A stretch of 64,000 bases of DNA from JAQVIJ01 sp041287365 (GCA_041287365.1 JBEULL010000017.1:186001-250000); one strand, 5' to 3'. Positions 18,818 through 26,919 are shown, counted from the stretch's first letter. Program-made: numbers and translations. The notes: generated by a model not told the origin, from the sequence alone.

Positions 18818-19276
18818 ATGGCCTACAGATTTTCGCTGGAGACATTGCTGAATCTGCGCAAAAGACGTCTCGAGCTTACGGAGATGGAGCTCATGCGGGC
18901 GGAGCAGCGTCTGTCAAGGGAACAGGAGAATCTGGAGCTGACTCGTAAGGCTATAGAGATACAGCGTCAGGACATGGAGGAGCATTTGAAAAAGGGTATG
19001 ATGGCGCATGAGCTGCAACAGTTTTTCGGCGTGCTCGAGATGCTTTCAATGGCCGAGGAGGCTCAACAGCAGAGTGTCTTGACCATGCAGAAAGAAGTGA
19101 AAAAACTGAAGGACAGTCGTTTGGAGCAATACAAGGACAAAGAACTACTGGAACGGTTGAAGGAAAAAGACAAGAATAAATGGCTTGCCGAAATCGCACG
19201 AATGGAGCAAAAGGAACTGGATGAACTCTCCACACAACGACATGCAAGAAGAACGCAGACCATCACGAACAACTGA
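18818..19276 (+). CDS. fliJ: Flagellar export chaperone FliJ
   Basis: 152 residues, nearly all one long antiparallel coiled coil, beginning with the family signature AYRFSLETLLNLRKRRLE. FliJ inserts into the FliI ring like the gamma subunit of ATP synthase. It sits directly after fliI and its last 56 bases overlap the next gene in another frame. Confidence 0.9.
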   Translation: MAYRFSLETLLNLRKRRLELTEMELMRAEQRLSREQENLELTRKAIEIQRQDMEEHLKKGMMAHELQQFFGVLEMLSMAEEAQQQSVLTMQKEVKKLKDSRLEQYKDKELLERLKEKDKNKWLAEIARMEQKELDELSTQRHARRTQTITNN

Positions 19277-19859
19277 TGGTATTTCATGGCTTTTTAGAAT
19301 ACTTCTGTGCCTTGGCGGATTGAAGGTGGGTCTGGCCCTGTTTTTGTCTGTGGTTACGGGAGTGAATGTGGGTGCGGCCGGCCCTTCGGACGAGAAGCAG
19401 GAACAGGTATCCCAGGCATCAAAAGCCCAACCAGCCGCTTCCACTAATGCCGTTTCCTCACAGCAGCCACTTAATTCGGAAATTATCGCAATCTTGCAGG
19501 CGGAGCAGAAAAAACTCGCTGAAGAAAGGCAGAAGCTGGCTCAGAAAAATCAGGAAATGGATGTGATGGCAAAGGAGCTGGAGAACATGCTGTCACAGCT
19601 CAATGAACTGAAGAATCAACTGGAAGGCCCTGCCAAACAGGCCAAGGCAGCTGAAAAAGAAGGTTTTGAACAGCTTGTGGCGGTCTATGGCTCCATGGAG
19701 GACTCCAAGGCAGCGGCCCTACTTAGCAATATGGATGATGCCACAGTGGTCAGGATATTAAAGTCCATGAAGGGCAAGAAGGTTGCGGCCATTTTGAGCC
19801 TTATGGAGCCTCAAAAGGCGGCGCGACTCAGTGCAGAGCTGGTCAAGGCCAGGCCTTAG
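19221..19859 (+). CDS. MotE-like flagellar protein (MgtE_N-type C-terminus)
   Basis: 212 residues. ATG 19221 is chosen since AAGGA lies five bases upstream; the frame stays open further up inside fliJ. A membrane segment spans residues about 25-45, then an Ala/Gln-rich linker, a coiled coil (about 85-140) and a C-terminal MgtE_N-like domain (MEDSKAAALLSNMDDATVVR, KKVAAILSLMEPQKAARLS). This architecture and the place after fliJ match MotE, a periplasmic chaperone/stator partner described in epsilon- and deltaproteobacteria and firmicutes. Function by family and position only. Confidence 0.8.
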   Translation: MNSPHNDMQEERRPSRTTDGISWLFRILLCLGGLKVGLALFLSVVTGVNVGAAGPSDEKQEQVSQASKAQPAASTNAVSSQQPLNSEIIAILQAEQKKLAEERQKLAQKNQEMDVMAKELENMLSQLNELKNQLEGPAKQAKAAEKEGFEQLVAVYGSMEDSKAAALLSNMDDATVVRILKSMKGKKVAAILSLMEPQKAARLSAELVKARP

Positions 19860-19882
19860 TAGCAAAATTCATAGGAGGCATT

Positions 19883-20377
19883 ATGGAAGTTCAGGGCTTC
19901 AATACCGAAGATCTGCGCTGGAAGACAGTGCAGCGAGAGATGTCCAGATACTGAAACGCCTCTCATGCCCTGATTCAAGTGCTGCATGTAGTGCAAAATG
20001 CCTATGGCTATCTGGAATCGAGCGTGTTGGCCCGTGTCGTTTTCACTCTGCATGTGCCGCTCAGTCGAGTCTATGGTGTTGCCACCTTCTATCACCACTT
20101 CAATCTGACACCGGCAGGGCAAAATACCTGCATTCTCTGCACAGGGACTACCTGTTTCATCAAGGGTGGGGAGAGGATTCTGAAGGCGTTGAAAGCGGAA
20201 TTCGGAATCAGTATGAGGCAGACCACTTCCTATGGTCGTCTGACCCTGCTCACAGCCAGGTGCCTTGGTGCATGCAGCATGGCGCCGGTCGCCCTTGTGA
20301 ACGGCAAGGTGATGGGCAATCTGACGCCTGATGCCCTGTGTAAGCACTTGAAGGAGGTGATGCCCCATGCTTCCTGA
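19883..20377 (+). pseudogene. NuoE/HydC-like [2Fe-2S] subunit interrupted by an in-frame TGA
   Basis: A good start (GGAGG, ATG 19883) opens a frame that hits TGA at 19952 (codon 24) and then continues in the same frame for a further 141 codons with a clear 24-kDa NADH dehydrogenase/hydrogenase subunit: HALIQVLHVVQNAYGYL, RVYGVATFYHHF, and the [2Fe-2S] cysteines in CTGTTC and CLGAC. A restart at GTG 19979 would give 132 residues but loses part of the N-terminal helix bundle. The TGA falls where relatives have no conserved Cys, so selenocysteine is unlikely. With the next gene truncated, decay is the simplest reading; a sequence error is possible. Confidence 0.75.
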
Positions 20378-20453
20378 AGAATTAGAAGGTTTGGCGAAAA
20401 AGAGGAGGGAGGAGGATTCCGACTTTCGGGCCGGCCGGTGCGGCGGCGCTTGA
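20367..20453 (+). pseudogene. First codons of a NuoF/HydB-like gene, cut off
   Basis: ATG 20367 overlaps the end of the nuoE-like gene in the ordinary nuoE-nuoF manner and reads MLPEELEGLAKKRREEDSD, which resembles the N-terminal leader of NuoF/HydB-type flavoproteins. Homology stops near 20420 and the frame closes at TGA 20451. Nothing of the FMN, NADH or FeS parts follows. It is a remnant ending at a sequence junction. Confidence 0.5.
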
Positions 20454-20610
20454 AAAGGACTGGGAGACGGCACTGCGCGAGGCCTTGTCCGCGGTCACCG
20501 GCAAGCCTGACGGACGGCATGGTTTTCTGTGCGTGGCCGGTTCCCTTTACCTTGCCGGCGCGGTGAGGGAGAGGCTCATAACGTCCGGATTTTCACCTTT
20601 TTTGGTATAA
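20428..20610 (+). pseudogene. folC: C-terminal fragment of FolC (folylpolyglutamate/dihydrofolate synthase)
   Basis: About 60 codons in a different frame from the nuoF remnant, reading ALEKDWETALREALSAV and ending FLCVAGSLYLAGAVRERL. The GS-L-Y-L-x-G-x-V-R block is the usual last strand/helix of FolC. There is no start codon or upstream body (FolC is normally about 430 residues), so only the tail is here. Its G+C-rich codons resemble the modABC genes beyond it rather than the flagellar genes before it. Confidence 0.6.
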
Positions 20611-20802
20611 AGCCATGAGGCGCGCTGTTTTTTTGGGCGCAGACGCTTTATGCGGCATAATTTTGAATGAGCTTTTATCTTAGGGGAAGTGGGGTTTCCC
20701 ATTTGTCAGAGACGATTACAGACCGAAGAACAAGAGGCTTTTCGATACGCCGGAGACAGGCGATACTTGGAAATAGTTGTTTGACGGGCATGACTTTGCT
20801 TA

Positions 20803-21501
20803 TCATTCATGAAGTCTTGCCGTGAGGTCTTGACCGGCGGGTTTTATCCTGCCAGCCTCGTATAAAAGCACGGCCTTGCCGAAGACCTTTGCATCCTCAG
20901 GGTCGTGCGTGATGAGGATCATCGGCACGCCGAAACGTTCCCTTATCCGCAGGAGCTCCGTCCTCATCTTTCCGCGCAGCATGGGGTCAAGGGCACTGAA
21001 GGGTTCGTCCAGCAGCAGGATGTCCGGTTTTTTTATAAGTGTCCGCGCGAGCGCCACGCGCTGCCTCTGGCCGCCGGAAAGCTGCGCCGGATAGCTTTCG
21101 GCCAGGTGGCCTATCTCGAATGCCTCCATCAGGTCATGGACCCGTCTTTTCAGGCCCTTATCCAGAGAAAAGCTGAACATCGGTCTTAGAGGAAACGCTA
21201 TGTTCTGTTCAACGTTCATGTGCGGGAACAGGGCGTAATCCTGAAACAGCAACCCGACATTTCTGTCCTTTGAAGGGATGTCAACGCCCGCTGACGAATC
21301 GAACAGCGTCCTGCCGCCTACGGTTATCCTGCCCGAGTCGGGCTGCATGAGCCCTGCGATCGCCCGCAAGGTCATGGTCTTGCCGGAACCCGACGGCCCG
21401 AAGATCACGGTCATCTCCTGTTTCATCCTGAAGCTCACATCGAGCTCAAAACGGCTTTGGCCCTTTTTAAGGGATTTTTTGATGGCGACACAGATATCCA
21501 T
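20803..21501 (-). CDS. modC: Molybdate ABC transporter ATPase ModC (short form)
   Basis: 232 residues from ATG 21501 (MDICVAIKKSL), chosen because the longer frame to 21558 would overlap modB by 52 bases. Walker A GPSGSGKT, Q-loop LLFQDYALFPHM, signature LSGGQRQRVALAR, Walker B ILLLDEPFSALD, switch His ITHD. E. coli ModC has a further C-terminal MOP (molybdate-binding) domain; here the protein ends right after the ABC domain, as in many non-enterobacterial ModC. Base use is richer in G and C at third positions than in flanking genes. Confidence 0.9.
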   Translation of the reverse strand: MDICVAIKKSLKKGQSRFELDVSFRMKQEMTVIFGPSGSGKTMTLRAIAGLMQPDSGRITVGGRTLFDSSAGVDIPSKDRNVGLLFQDYALFPHMNVEQNIAFPLRPMFSFSLDKGLKRRVHDLMEAFEIGHLAESYPAQLSGGQRQRVALARTLIKKPDILLLDEPFSALDPMLRGKMRTELLRIRERFGVPMILITHDPEDAKVFGKAVLLYEAGRIKPAGQDLTARLHE

Positions 21502-21506
21502 GGCGT

Positions 21507-22163
21507 TTATTCCGTTGTCCTGCAGAGCCTTCCCGCAGCCAGCAGTACGGTTATACATACGATGGACATGATTATAACGAGCATGTTCGCCAGATTGTCG
21601 TTGCCCGTCTGCACGGCGTTATACACGGCCATAGATATAGTCTGCGTCTTTCCTGGAATGTTGCCCGCTATCATTAGAGTCGCCCCGAACTCACCCATTG
21701 CTCTTGCAAAGGCGAGCATGACGCCCGCAACGATACCCCTTGCGGCCAGGGGAAGTGTCACCCTGATGAATACCTCCGCCTCGCCCTTGCCAAGGACCCT
21801 CGCGGTGTTTTCGAGATCTTTGTCAACGCCCTCGATGGCCGCCCGAGCGGACTTGAAGACAAGCGGAAACGCCACGACAGCCGCGGCTATGACCGCCCCC
21901 TGCCATGTGAACATGAGGGTTACGCCGAAATATCTGTAAAGAAAGTGGCCTATCCAGCCCTCTTTGCCGAAGAGCACGATAAGGTAATAACCGAGCACTG
22001 TCGGGGGCAGCACCATGGGGAGGGTAAAAACGGCGTCAAGGAGCTCCCTGCCGGTGAATCTGAACCGCGAGAACACAAGGGCCGTTGCCGTCCCGGCCAG
22101 AAACGCCGCCATTGTGGCAAGAGACGCCACCTTGATGGTAAGGAAAAGCGGGGTGGCGTCCAT
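21507..22163 (-). CDS. modB: Molybdate ABC transporter permease ModB
   Basis: 218 residues with five or six membrane segments and the permease coupling loop (LGKGEAEVFIRVTLPLAARG, the EAA motif). The TLPMVLPPTVLGYYLIVLFG segment is characteristic of ModB. It lies three bases after modA and five before modC in one leftward unit. Confidence 0.95.
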   Translation of the reverse strand: MDATPLFLTIKVASLATMAAFLAGTATALVFSRFRFTGRELLDAVFTLPMVLPPTVLGYYLIVLFGKEGWIGHFLYRYFGVTLMFTWQGAVIAAAVVAFPLVFKSARAAIEGVDKDLENTARVLGKGEAEVFIRVTLPLAARGIVAGVMLAFARAMGEFGATLMIAGNIPGKTQTISMAVYNAVQTGNDNLANMLVIIMSIVCITVLLAAGRLCRTTE

Positions 22164-22166
22164 GGG

Positions 22167-22955
22167 TCAATTTTGGCCTGCAACCGGTTTGAATCCGTAT
22201 TTCTTCAGCACTTCCGCGCCCTTTTGTGACATGACGTAATCAATGAAGCCGGATGCGGTTTTTCTGTCAGCACACCCGGACGTCAGGGCTATGGGATAGA
22301 GTATGGGTCTTTCAACAGGCACCTCCATCAGTATCCTGACGTCGCCCTTTCTGGACATCGCGTCGGTCGAGAAGACAAAACCCGCGTCTATCTCGCCCCT
22401 GGCAGCATAGTCGAGCACCTGCCTCACATCGGCGCCGAATACGGCCTTTTTTGACACGGCGTCCCACAGCCCCTGCCTTTCGAGCGCTTCCTTTGCATAC
22501 CTGCCGTTCGGGACGCTGTCCGGGTTTCCCATGCCTATCAATCTGACGCCGCCGCCAAGGAGATCCTTGAGCGATGTCATTGACAGCTTGGAATCCGCTG
22601 GCGCGATGAGGACAAGGGAGTTGCCGGCGAAATTCCTTCTGGACCCGGGCATGACATGACCTTGTCTCTGCGCCGTGTCCATGGTCTCCTGATCCGCGAA
22701 TGCGAACACGTCCACAGGCGCGCCCTGCGCAATCTGCCTGTAGAGCGCCCCTGATGCGCCGAAGTTGAGGTTTACCTTTACTCCGGGGTTCGCCAGCTCA
22801 AAATCACGGCCTATCTCTGTAAATGCGTTTGTCAGACTGGCAGCCGCCGAGACCGTGATCTCCTTCTTTTCTCCGGCGTATGCGGCTGAAGCCGTAATGA
22901 GGACCGAAACCCATAAAAACATCGCTATCAACAAGAGAAAACACGGCCTTTTCAT
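22167..22955 (-). CDS. modA: Periplasmic molybdate-binding protein ModA
   Basis: 262 residues. Signal peptide (LLIAMFLWVSVLITASAAYA, cleavage near residue 27) then a type II periplasmic binding fold: VSAAASLTNAFTEIG, VNLNFGASGALYRQI, VDVFAFADQETMD, GEIDAGFVFSTDA. These Ser/Ala/Tyr positions hold the oxyanion in known ModA proteins; tungstate would bind too. A strong GGAGGAAT precedes the ATG. A ModE-type operator lies 55 bases upstream. It would supply Mo for NapA further along the window. Confidence 0.95.
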   Translation of the reverse strand: MKRPCFLLLIAMFLWVSVLITASAAYAGEKKEITVSAAASLTNAFTEIGRDFELANPGVKVNLNFGASGALYRQIAQGAPVDVFAFADQETMDTAQRQGHVMPGSRRNFAGNSLVLIAPADSKLSMTSLKDLLGGGVRLIGMGNPDSVPNGRYAKEALERQGLWDAVSKKAVFGADVRQVLDYAARGEIDAGFVFSTDAMSRKGDVRILMEVPVERPILYPIALTSGCADRKTASGFIDYVMSQKGAEVLKKYGFKPVAGQN

Positions 22956-23009
22956 GCAGATTATTCCTCCTTTTTGTGATTGAAATGCCCGTTATTGTAC
23001 GGCGTGTCT

Positions 23010-23033
23010 CGTTATTTAAAAATATACATAACG
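23010..23033. promoter_or_regulatory. ModE-type operator upstream of modA
   Basis: Inverted repeat TCGTTAT ... ATAACGA (arms 23009-23015 and 23028-23034), with the core CGTTAT-N12-ATAACG spanning 24 bases. Arm sequence and spacing match the E. coli ModE site upstream of modABCD as I know it (CGTTAT...ACATAACG, 24 bases). It sits 55 bases before the modA start, where ModE-molybdate would repress. No modE is in the window. Confidence 0.75.
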
Positions 23034-23296
23034 AAATTTGATTTTGCAATAGCGCAGTTATTATTGGGTAAGACCGGTAATGATGCACCTGTTTCAGGAT
23101 GTGCCGGACGGTCATTCGGCAATGAGCGCCATGATTATATACATGGCCGCCAACGCCCTGAGCCTGGGCAATGCGGTGGCGTTCGCCTATAGGAAAAAAG
23201 AAAGGACAGGCACATCTTTAAGGCTTCAATCTTTCTTGGAAAGCGCCGTTTTTGGCATGATATTGGTAGCCATTACGAGAGGACAAGGCCAAGGAT
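23034..23296. other. Intergenic stretch with no recognised gene
   Basis: Between the ModE operator and the antitoxin remnant. A frame opens at 23080 (HLFQDVPDGHSAMSAMIIYM...) and runs into the remnant, but its product matches nothing I recognise and it has no clear ribosome site. I see no RNA gene or repeat here; it is probably gene debris. Confidence 0.5.
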
Positions 23297-23550
23297 GTGA
23301 TCTACGCGGATTACACAATCAGCATGTCAGAGTTCAAAAAAAACCGGCGCGTGTGTTGCGTGCGGCGGGTAAAAAGCCCGTGGCCGTGCTCAATCACAAC
23401 CGCCCAGCCTTCTACATGATCACGCCCGAACTCTTCGAGGCACTGGTCGAGGAGCTGTCCGATCGCGATCTGATCGTGTTGGCTCACTAGCGTCTTGCGA
23501 TGGCGGATCATACCGTCGAGGTCGATCTAGACGCTACTTTAAATTTATGA
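23297..23550 (+). pseudogene. Phd/YefM-type antitoxin, inactivated by frameshift and stop
   Basis: Reads YADYTISMSEFKK in one frame (from GTG 23297), then, after a run of eight A near 23336-23343, PARVLRAAGKKPVAVLNHNR and AFYMITPELFEALVEELSD in another frame, then TAG at 23488, then RLAMADHTVEVDLDA before a final TGA. Together these are a nearly whole Phd/YefM (prevent-host-death) antitoxin; one lost base and one nonsense change break it. No RelE/Doc toxin follows before the tmRNA gene, so the pair is dead or was never complete here. Confidence 0.8.
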
Positions 23551-23763
23551 ATAAAGATGTCTCACTTATATTGGCACAGAGGGGAACGCAGAATTTGAAA
23601 AAGGCTGGTAAGGACTTTACGCTGGGCCACAAGTGGCCACCAGTAAGCAAAAAAAATTTTAGTTGAAGGCTTGTCTTCTACCGGAGTAGGTCGTGAGTAC
23701 GGCTACTTCAACATGTGATATCGTGGTGAAAGACTGAGAATCTAATGCGTTGAACTCGCTAAA

Positions 23764-24117
23764 TGGTGGAGGCGGCGGGAATCGAACCCGCGTCCGAAAG
23801 TATTCCACTCAAGCTTCTACGTGTGTAGTTCGAGAAGGAGTTCTCGCTCAGCCCTTTCTTCTCGAACAGGAAATGGCCAAGCCAGCCTTTTTTGTTTCGC
23901 CACTCTGTGCAAAGGCATCACAGGGCGGCTATCCCAATCAAATGACACCTGAATGCAACCTTTGGGAGAGATCGCATCTGGCGCCAGCCGCGATTAAGCG
24001 GCTAGAGCTAACTCGTAGTCAGAGTTGGCGTTTGTGTTTTTTCCCGCTTTTTACGAGGTGCAGGGCCTCGACACGCCACTTGAGCTTCCACACCCCCGTC
24101 GAGACCGGTTCGCCCCC
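23764..24117 (-). ncRNA. ssrA: tmRNA (ssrA)
   Basis: 354 bases. The 5' end (GGGGGCGAACCGGTCTCGAC, from 24117) pairs with the 3' end (CGCCTCC then ACCA, ending 23764) as a seven-pair acceptor stem, and GGGTTCGATTCCC forms the T arm. The tag reading frame ends at a TAA at 23994-23996 and reads ANSDYELALAA from 24029, with the ALAA degron needed for ClpXP/ClpAP. It rescues stalled ribosomes with SmpB. CCA is encoded. Confidence 0.96.
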
Positions 24118-24139
24118 ATGGAAATGTATCGCTTAAGTG

Positions 24140-24173
24140 ACTATAAAAATAATCCTGTTTTAGGGAATGTCAA
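24140..24173 (-). promoter_or_regulatory. Likely ssrA promoter
   Basis: On the minus strand TTGACA (24168-24173) is followed by TATTTT after 16 bases (24146-24151) or TATAGT at 24140-24145 with long spacing. It lies 25-55 bases before the mature tmRNA 5' end, in a gap free of coding sequence. Confidence 0.45.
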
Positions 24174-24187
24174 TGCCGCTGTGTGCT

Positions 24188-24922
24188 TTACACCAGCCAT
24201 CTTTTGACCTTGCCCGCCAAAAATAGGTCTTTTAGGGTATGAAAGCCGTATTTCTGCAATTTTTTGAGCATAAAGAGAAACAGATAGGCTGTTTGCAGGG
24301 CGTCATGCAGGGCATTATGGGTCACAAAGTCAGGCAGCCCATACTCGTGAGCGAGGTCATTGAGTCTGTAGGAAGAATTGAAGCAAAAGCGCTCGTTCAC
24401 CATGCCACAGGCCTTTTCTTTGTAACGCTGCACCAGACGTAGGGTGTCAATGGCCGGATTCGACAGTGTACCTCCCATGTATCGGTTGGTCTCTCTATTG
24501 ATGAAACTCATGTCAAGCTCGATGAAATGGCCCACAAGCAGCCCGGTCGAGCAAAAAGATACGAGTTCTGGCAGTACATCTTCGATCAATGGCGCTGCTG
24601 CTATGTCCTGCGGTGTGATACGGTGCACGAGCGTGCTGTCTTTTGGCAGACCGTTTCGAGGTAGTACCAGTGTGTAAAAGTTTTCGCCTGGATTGAGTTG
24701 AAGCCCGCGAATCTTCAAGGCGCCTATGGAGACGATCTCGTCCTTTTTTGTATCGAAGCCGGTCAGCTCTGTGTCCAGTACTACAAATTCATAGGATTCA
24801 ATGGGTTGAGCCTGGTTCAGCTTCTTAAAATATTCGTTGTTTTCCTTCAGTAAAGCATGCAGTTGAGGCGGGTGGGCCAGAATGCGCCGGGTTATCTCAT
24901 GCAGGAATCCTGTCATGTTCAA
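24188..24922 (-). CDS. DnaQ-like 3'-5' exonuclease (DEDDh)
   Basis: 244 residues. Exo I VLDTELTGFDTKKDEIVSIG (the D-x-E pair), Exo II GHFIELDMSFINRE, Exo III HNALHDALQTAYLF (His and Asp) give a full DEDDh active site. It is the size of stand-alone PolC/DnaQ-like exonucleases rather than the DNA polymerase III epsilon subunit. Its start overlaps the stop of the CBS/DUF294 gene by four bases; this pairing recurs in proteobacteria, where the two are expressed together. The nucleic acid substrate is unknown. Confidence 0.88.
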   Translation of the reverse strand: MNMTGFLHEITRRILAHPPQLHALLKENNEYFKKLNQAQPIESYEFVVLDTELTGFDTKKDEIVSIGALKIRGLQLNPGENFYTLVLPRNGLPKDSTLVHRITPQDIAAAPLIEDVLPELVSFCSTGLLVGHFIELDMSFINRETNRYMGGTLSNPAIDTLRLVQRYKEKACGMVNERFCFNSSYRLNDLAHEYGLPDFVTHNALHDALQTAYLFLFMLKKLQKYGFHTLKDLFLAGKVKRWLV

Positions 24923-26847
24923 CTCACTCTGAAGAGGTTTTTCAGCACACCGTGCATGCGGCCTATGACGCCGAAGGCCTCTTTCAGTGTCTGTTTTTCC
25001 AGCTCCGAAAGGCTTGCGGGATCGATGTAGTTGTCAGGCGTCATGCCCTGCTCCAGAAGTTGCAACTGATGAACGAGCCGAAGCTGCATCAGGAAGTCAT
25101 AGGCGTCCCGCATTTCGGTGTAGAGTTCGCGAGAGAGGTGGCCGCCTTCATAAAGCAGTTGCATTCTGGCAAGGGTATTGGTCTCTTTTATGCCGTTTTT
25201 GAGGGATAAAAGCCTGGCAAAATCCACAAACGGTGCTATTCCTCGTTTTTTGATATCCAATTGGTTTTTGTGCTCTCCATCCTTTTCTACGATGAAATTG
25301 CGAAAGAAGGACAGAGGCGGCGGGCTGGAGACACAGTCCTGTGCCAAAAAATACAAAAACGCCGTGTTTTTTTTGCATTGTTCGATGAGATATTCCCACA
25401 ATGTCTTGCCCAATTCCGTGTGTCCGTAAGTAGGTCTGAAATCAAAAAATATGGTAGCATTCAATATCTCCTGTGGATTTGGTTCAGATATCCAGCGTGA
25501 GAAATAATTCTGCCATGCATTAAGGCTGACGCACCACTTGGGATTGGTTGCCATGATATTTCCGGGGCATGGAGGATAGCCGCACGCCACTAAATGATCT
25601 ATGGCCTTGCGCGTGAATGCCTTGAAATATGCCTGTGCTGCCTGCGCCTGTTCTGCATTTTTGGAATCGGCATACAGAATTGCATTGTCCTGATCTGTGT
25701 GAAAGGTTTGTTCCTTGCGGCCCTCGCTGCCCATGGACAGCCAGCAGAATGAAATGGGTGCAGGCCCCATCTCCTCCTGAAGCAGTGTTAAAAGCCTGTC
25801 CAGCAGGTGATCGTTTAGAATGGTGATCATACGCGTGATATTGTTGGCCTTGGCCCCTTCCTCGATGAGGTTGCGAATCACGGAAGGCATCTGCTTTGCG
25901 AGCGGGTAGAGCCCCTCTATGCGGGTTTGCGCCATGATTTCCCTGAAGAGATAGAGAGGAGAGGAGCCCTGAAGCACCATGATGTCATGGGCTGTGATCA
26001 CTCCCGCCAGTTCATTCTTGCGTTTTACCACCAGGTGATGTATGCGTTGGGACATCATGGCGATCAAGGCATTGAAACATATTTCGTGCGCCTGAATCTC
26101 GTAAATGGGTGCAGTCATGATGGCTGCGACATGTGTGTCATAGGGCAAACCTGCAGCCACCACCTTTGTGCGTAGGTCTTTGTCGGTCACGATGCCCATC
26201 ACTTCGCCTCTTTCATCGGTTACAAGAAGAGAGCCTATGTGCAGTTCAGCCATGCGGACGGCGGCCTGTTGTACGGTATCGTTTGGTGAAATGACCTCAG
26301 GCTTTTTTTTAATTATGTCACCGACCTGTACACTGAAAAGATAAAGGGTGCCTTCGCTTCTCGGCATCATCTTGTTGTGCCGCAGTTCAGCGTACGCGGT
26401 GCGGATGAGTTTTTCCGACATGCTTTTGAGATAGTAATTTGCCACCTGTGGATTGGTGTGAATCAATTTAAGAAAAATATCTTTGGGCAGGAGAAAACAG
26501 AAGGTATCTTCCACGGTTTCTACGTTCAGATTGGCTTTGGTACCTTGAATGATGGGCAGGGCACCGATGTAAGAGCCTTCTCCACGAAAATCCTTTAGGA
26601 TGACCTCACCCGATTCGTTTTTCAGATATATCTTTACGCCACCTTTTTGAATTAAATATAGATAGTTGACTTCGGTTTCGTCTTGACGGAATATGAGAGT
26701 GTCTTTGGGATAGAAATCGATGAGACACCTGGAGGACAGTTCCTCTAGTACCGATGTGTTCAGGTCGCTGAATGGCATGACTTTTGTAAAAAATTGAATT
26801 ATAATCTCGGGTGATACGGTGTGGATGTCTTTTTTGGAGATGTTCAT
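24919..26847 (-). CDS. cNMP-binding / CBS / DUF294 nucleotidyltransferase-like protein
   Basis: 642 residues. Order: cyclic-nucleotide-binding-type domain (about 15-135), two CBS domains (about 175-290, TDERGEVMGIVTDKDLRTK and ELAGVITAHDIMVL), the DUF294 nucleotidyltransferase-like domain (GSEGRKEQTFHTDQDNAILY, with the G-S ... D-x-D metal motif of GlnD/Pol-beta type) and the DUF294 C-terminal domain. No membrane segment. Likely a cytoplasmic sensor that binds adenine nucleotides; its nucleotidyl target is not known. Coupled to the downstream exonuclease by a four-base overlap. Confidence 0.88.
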   Translation of the reverse strand: MNISKKDIHTVSPEIIIQFFTKVMPFSDLNTSVLEELSSRCLIDFYPKDTLIFRQDETEVNYLYLIQKGGVKIYLKNESGEVILKDFRGEGSYIGALPIIQGTKANLNVETVEDTFCFLLPKDIFLKLIHTNPQVANYYLKSMSEKLIRTAYAELRHNKMMPRSEGTLYLFSVQVGDIIKKKPEVISPNDTVQQAAVRMAELHIGSLLVTDERGEVMGIVTDKDLRTKVVAAGLPYDTHVAAIMTAPIYEIQAHEICFNALIAMMSQRIHHLVVKRKNELAGVITAHDIMVLQGSSPLYLFREIMAQTRIEGLYPLAKQMPSVIRNLIEEGAKANNITRMITILNDHLLDRLLTLLQEEMGPAPISFCWLSMGSEGRKEQTFHTDQDNAILYADSKNAEQAQAAQAYFKAFTRKAIDHLVACGYPPCPGNIMATNPKWCVSLNAWQNYFSRWISEPNPQEILNATIFFDFRPTYGHTELGKTLWEYLIEQCKKNTAFLYFLAQDCVSSPPPLSFFRNFIVEKDGEHKNQLDIKKRGIAPFVDFARLLSLKNGIKETNTLARMQLLYEGGHLSRELYTEMRDAYDFLMQLRLVHQLQLLEQGMTPDNYIDPASLSELEKQTLKEAFGVIGRMHGVLKNLFRVS

Positions 26848-26919
26848 GCTTGGCCTCTTGAGATATGTGTGCGTTAATTATATGCAAATGATTATGCAAA
26901 GGCAATAGAAGGTTGTTTT

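Noticed and set aside
19952..19954. Selenocysteine codon in the nuoE-like gene
   Set aside because: The residue aligns with a non-conserved loop rather than a Cys, the following stem is short, and the neighbouring gene is truncated; nonsense decay explains it better.
23080..23490. 136-codon frame as one gene
   Set aside because: Its second half is the antitoxin remnant read after a frameshift, its first half matches nothing, and it has no good ribosome site.
20420..23800. Integrative element at the 3' end of ssrA, with ACTTTCGG shared by the tmRNA and the 20.42-kb junction
   Set aside because: The eight-base match is inverted between the two places rather than direct, there is no integrase gene, and the length is within chance.
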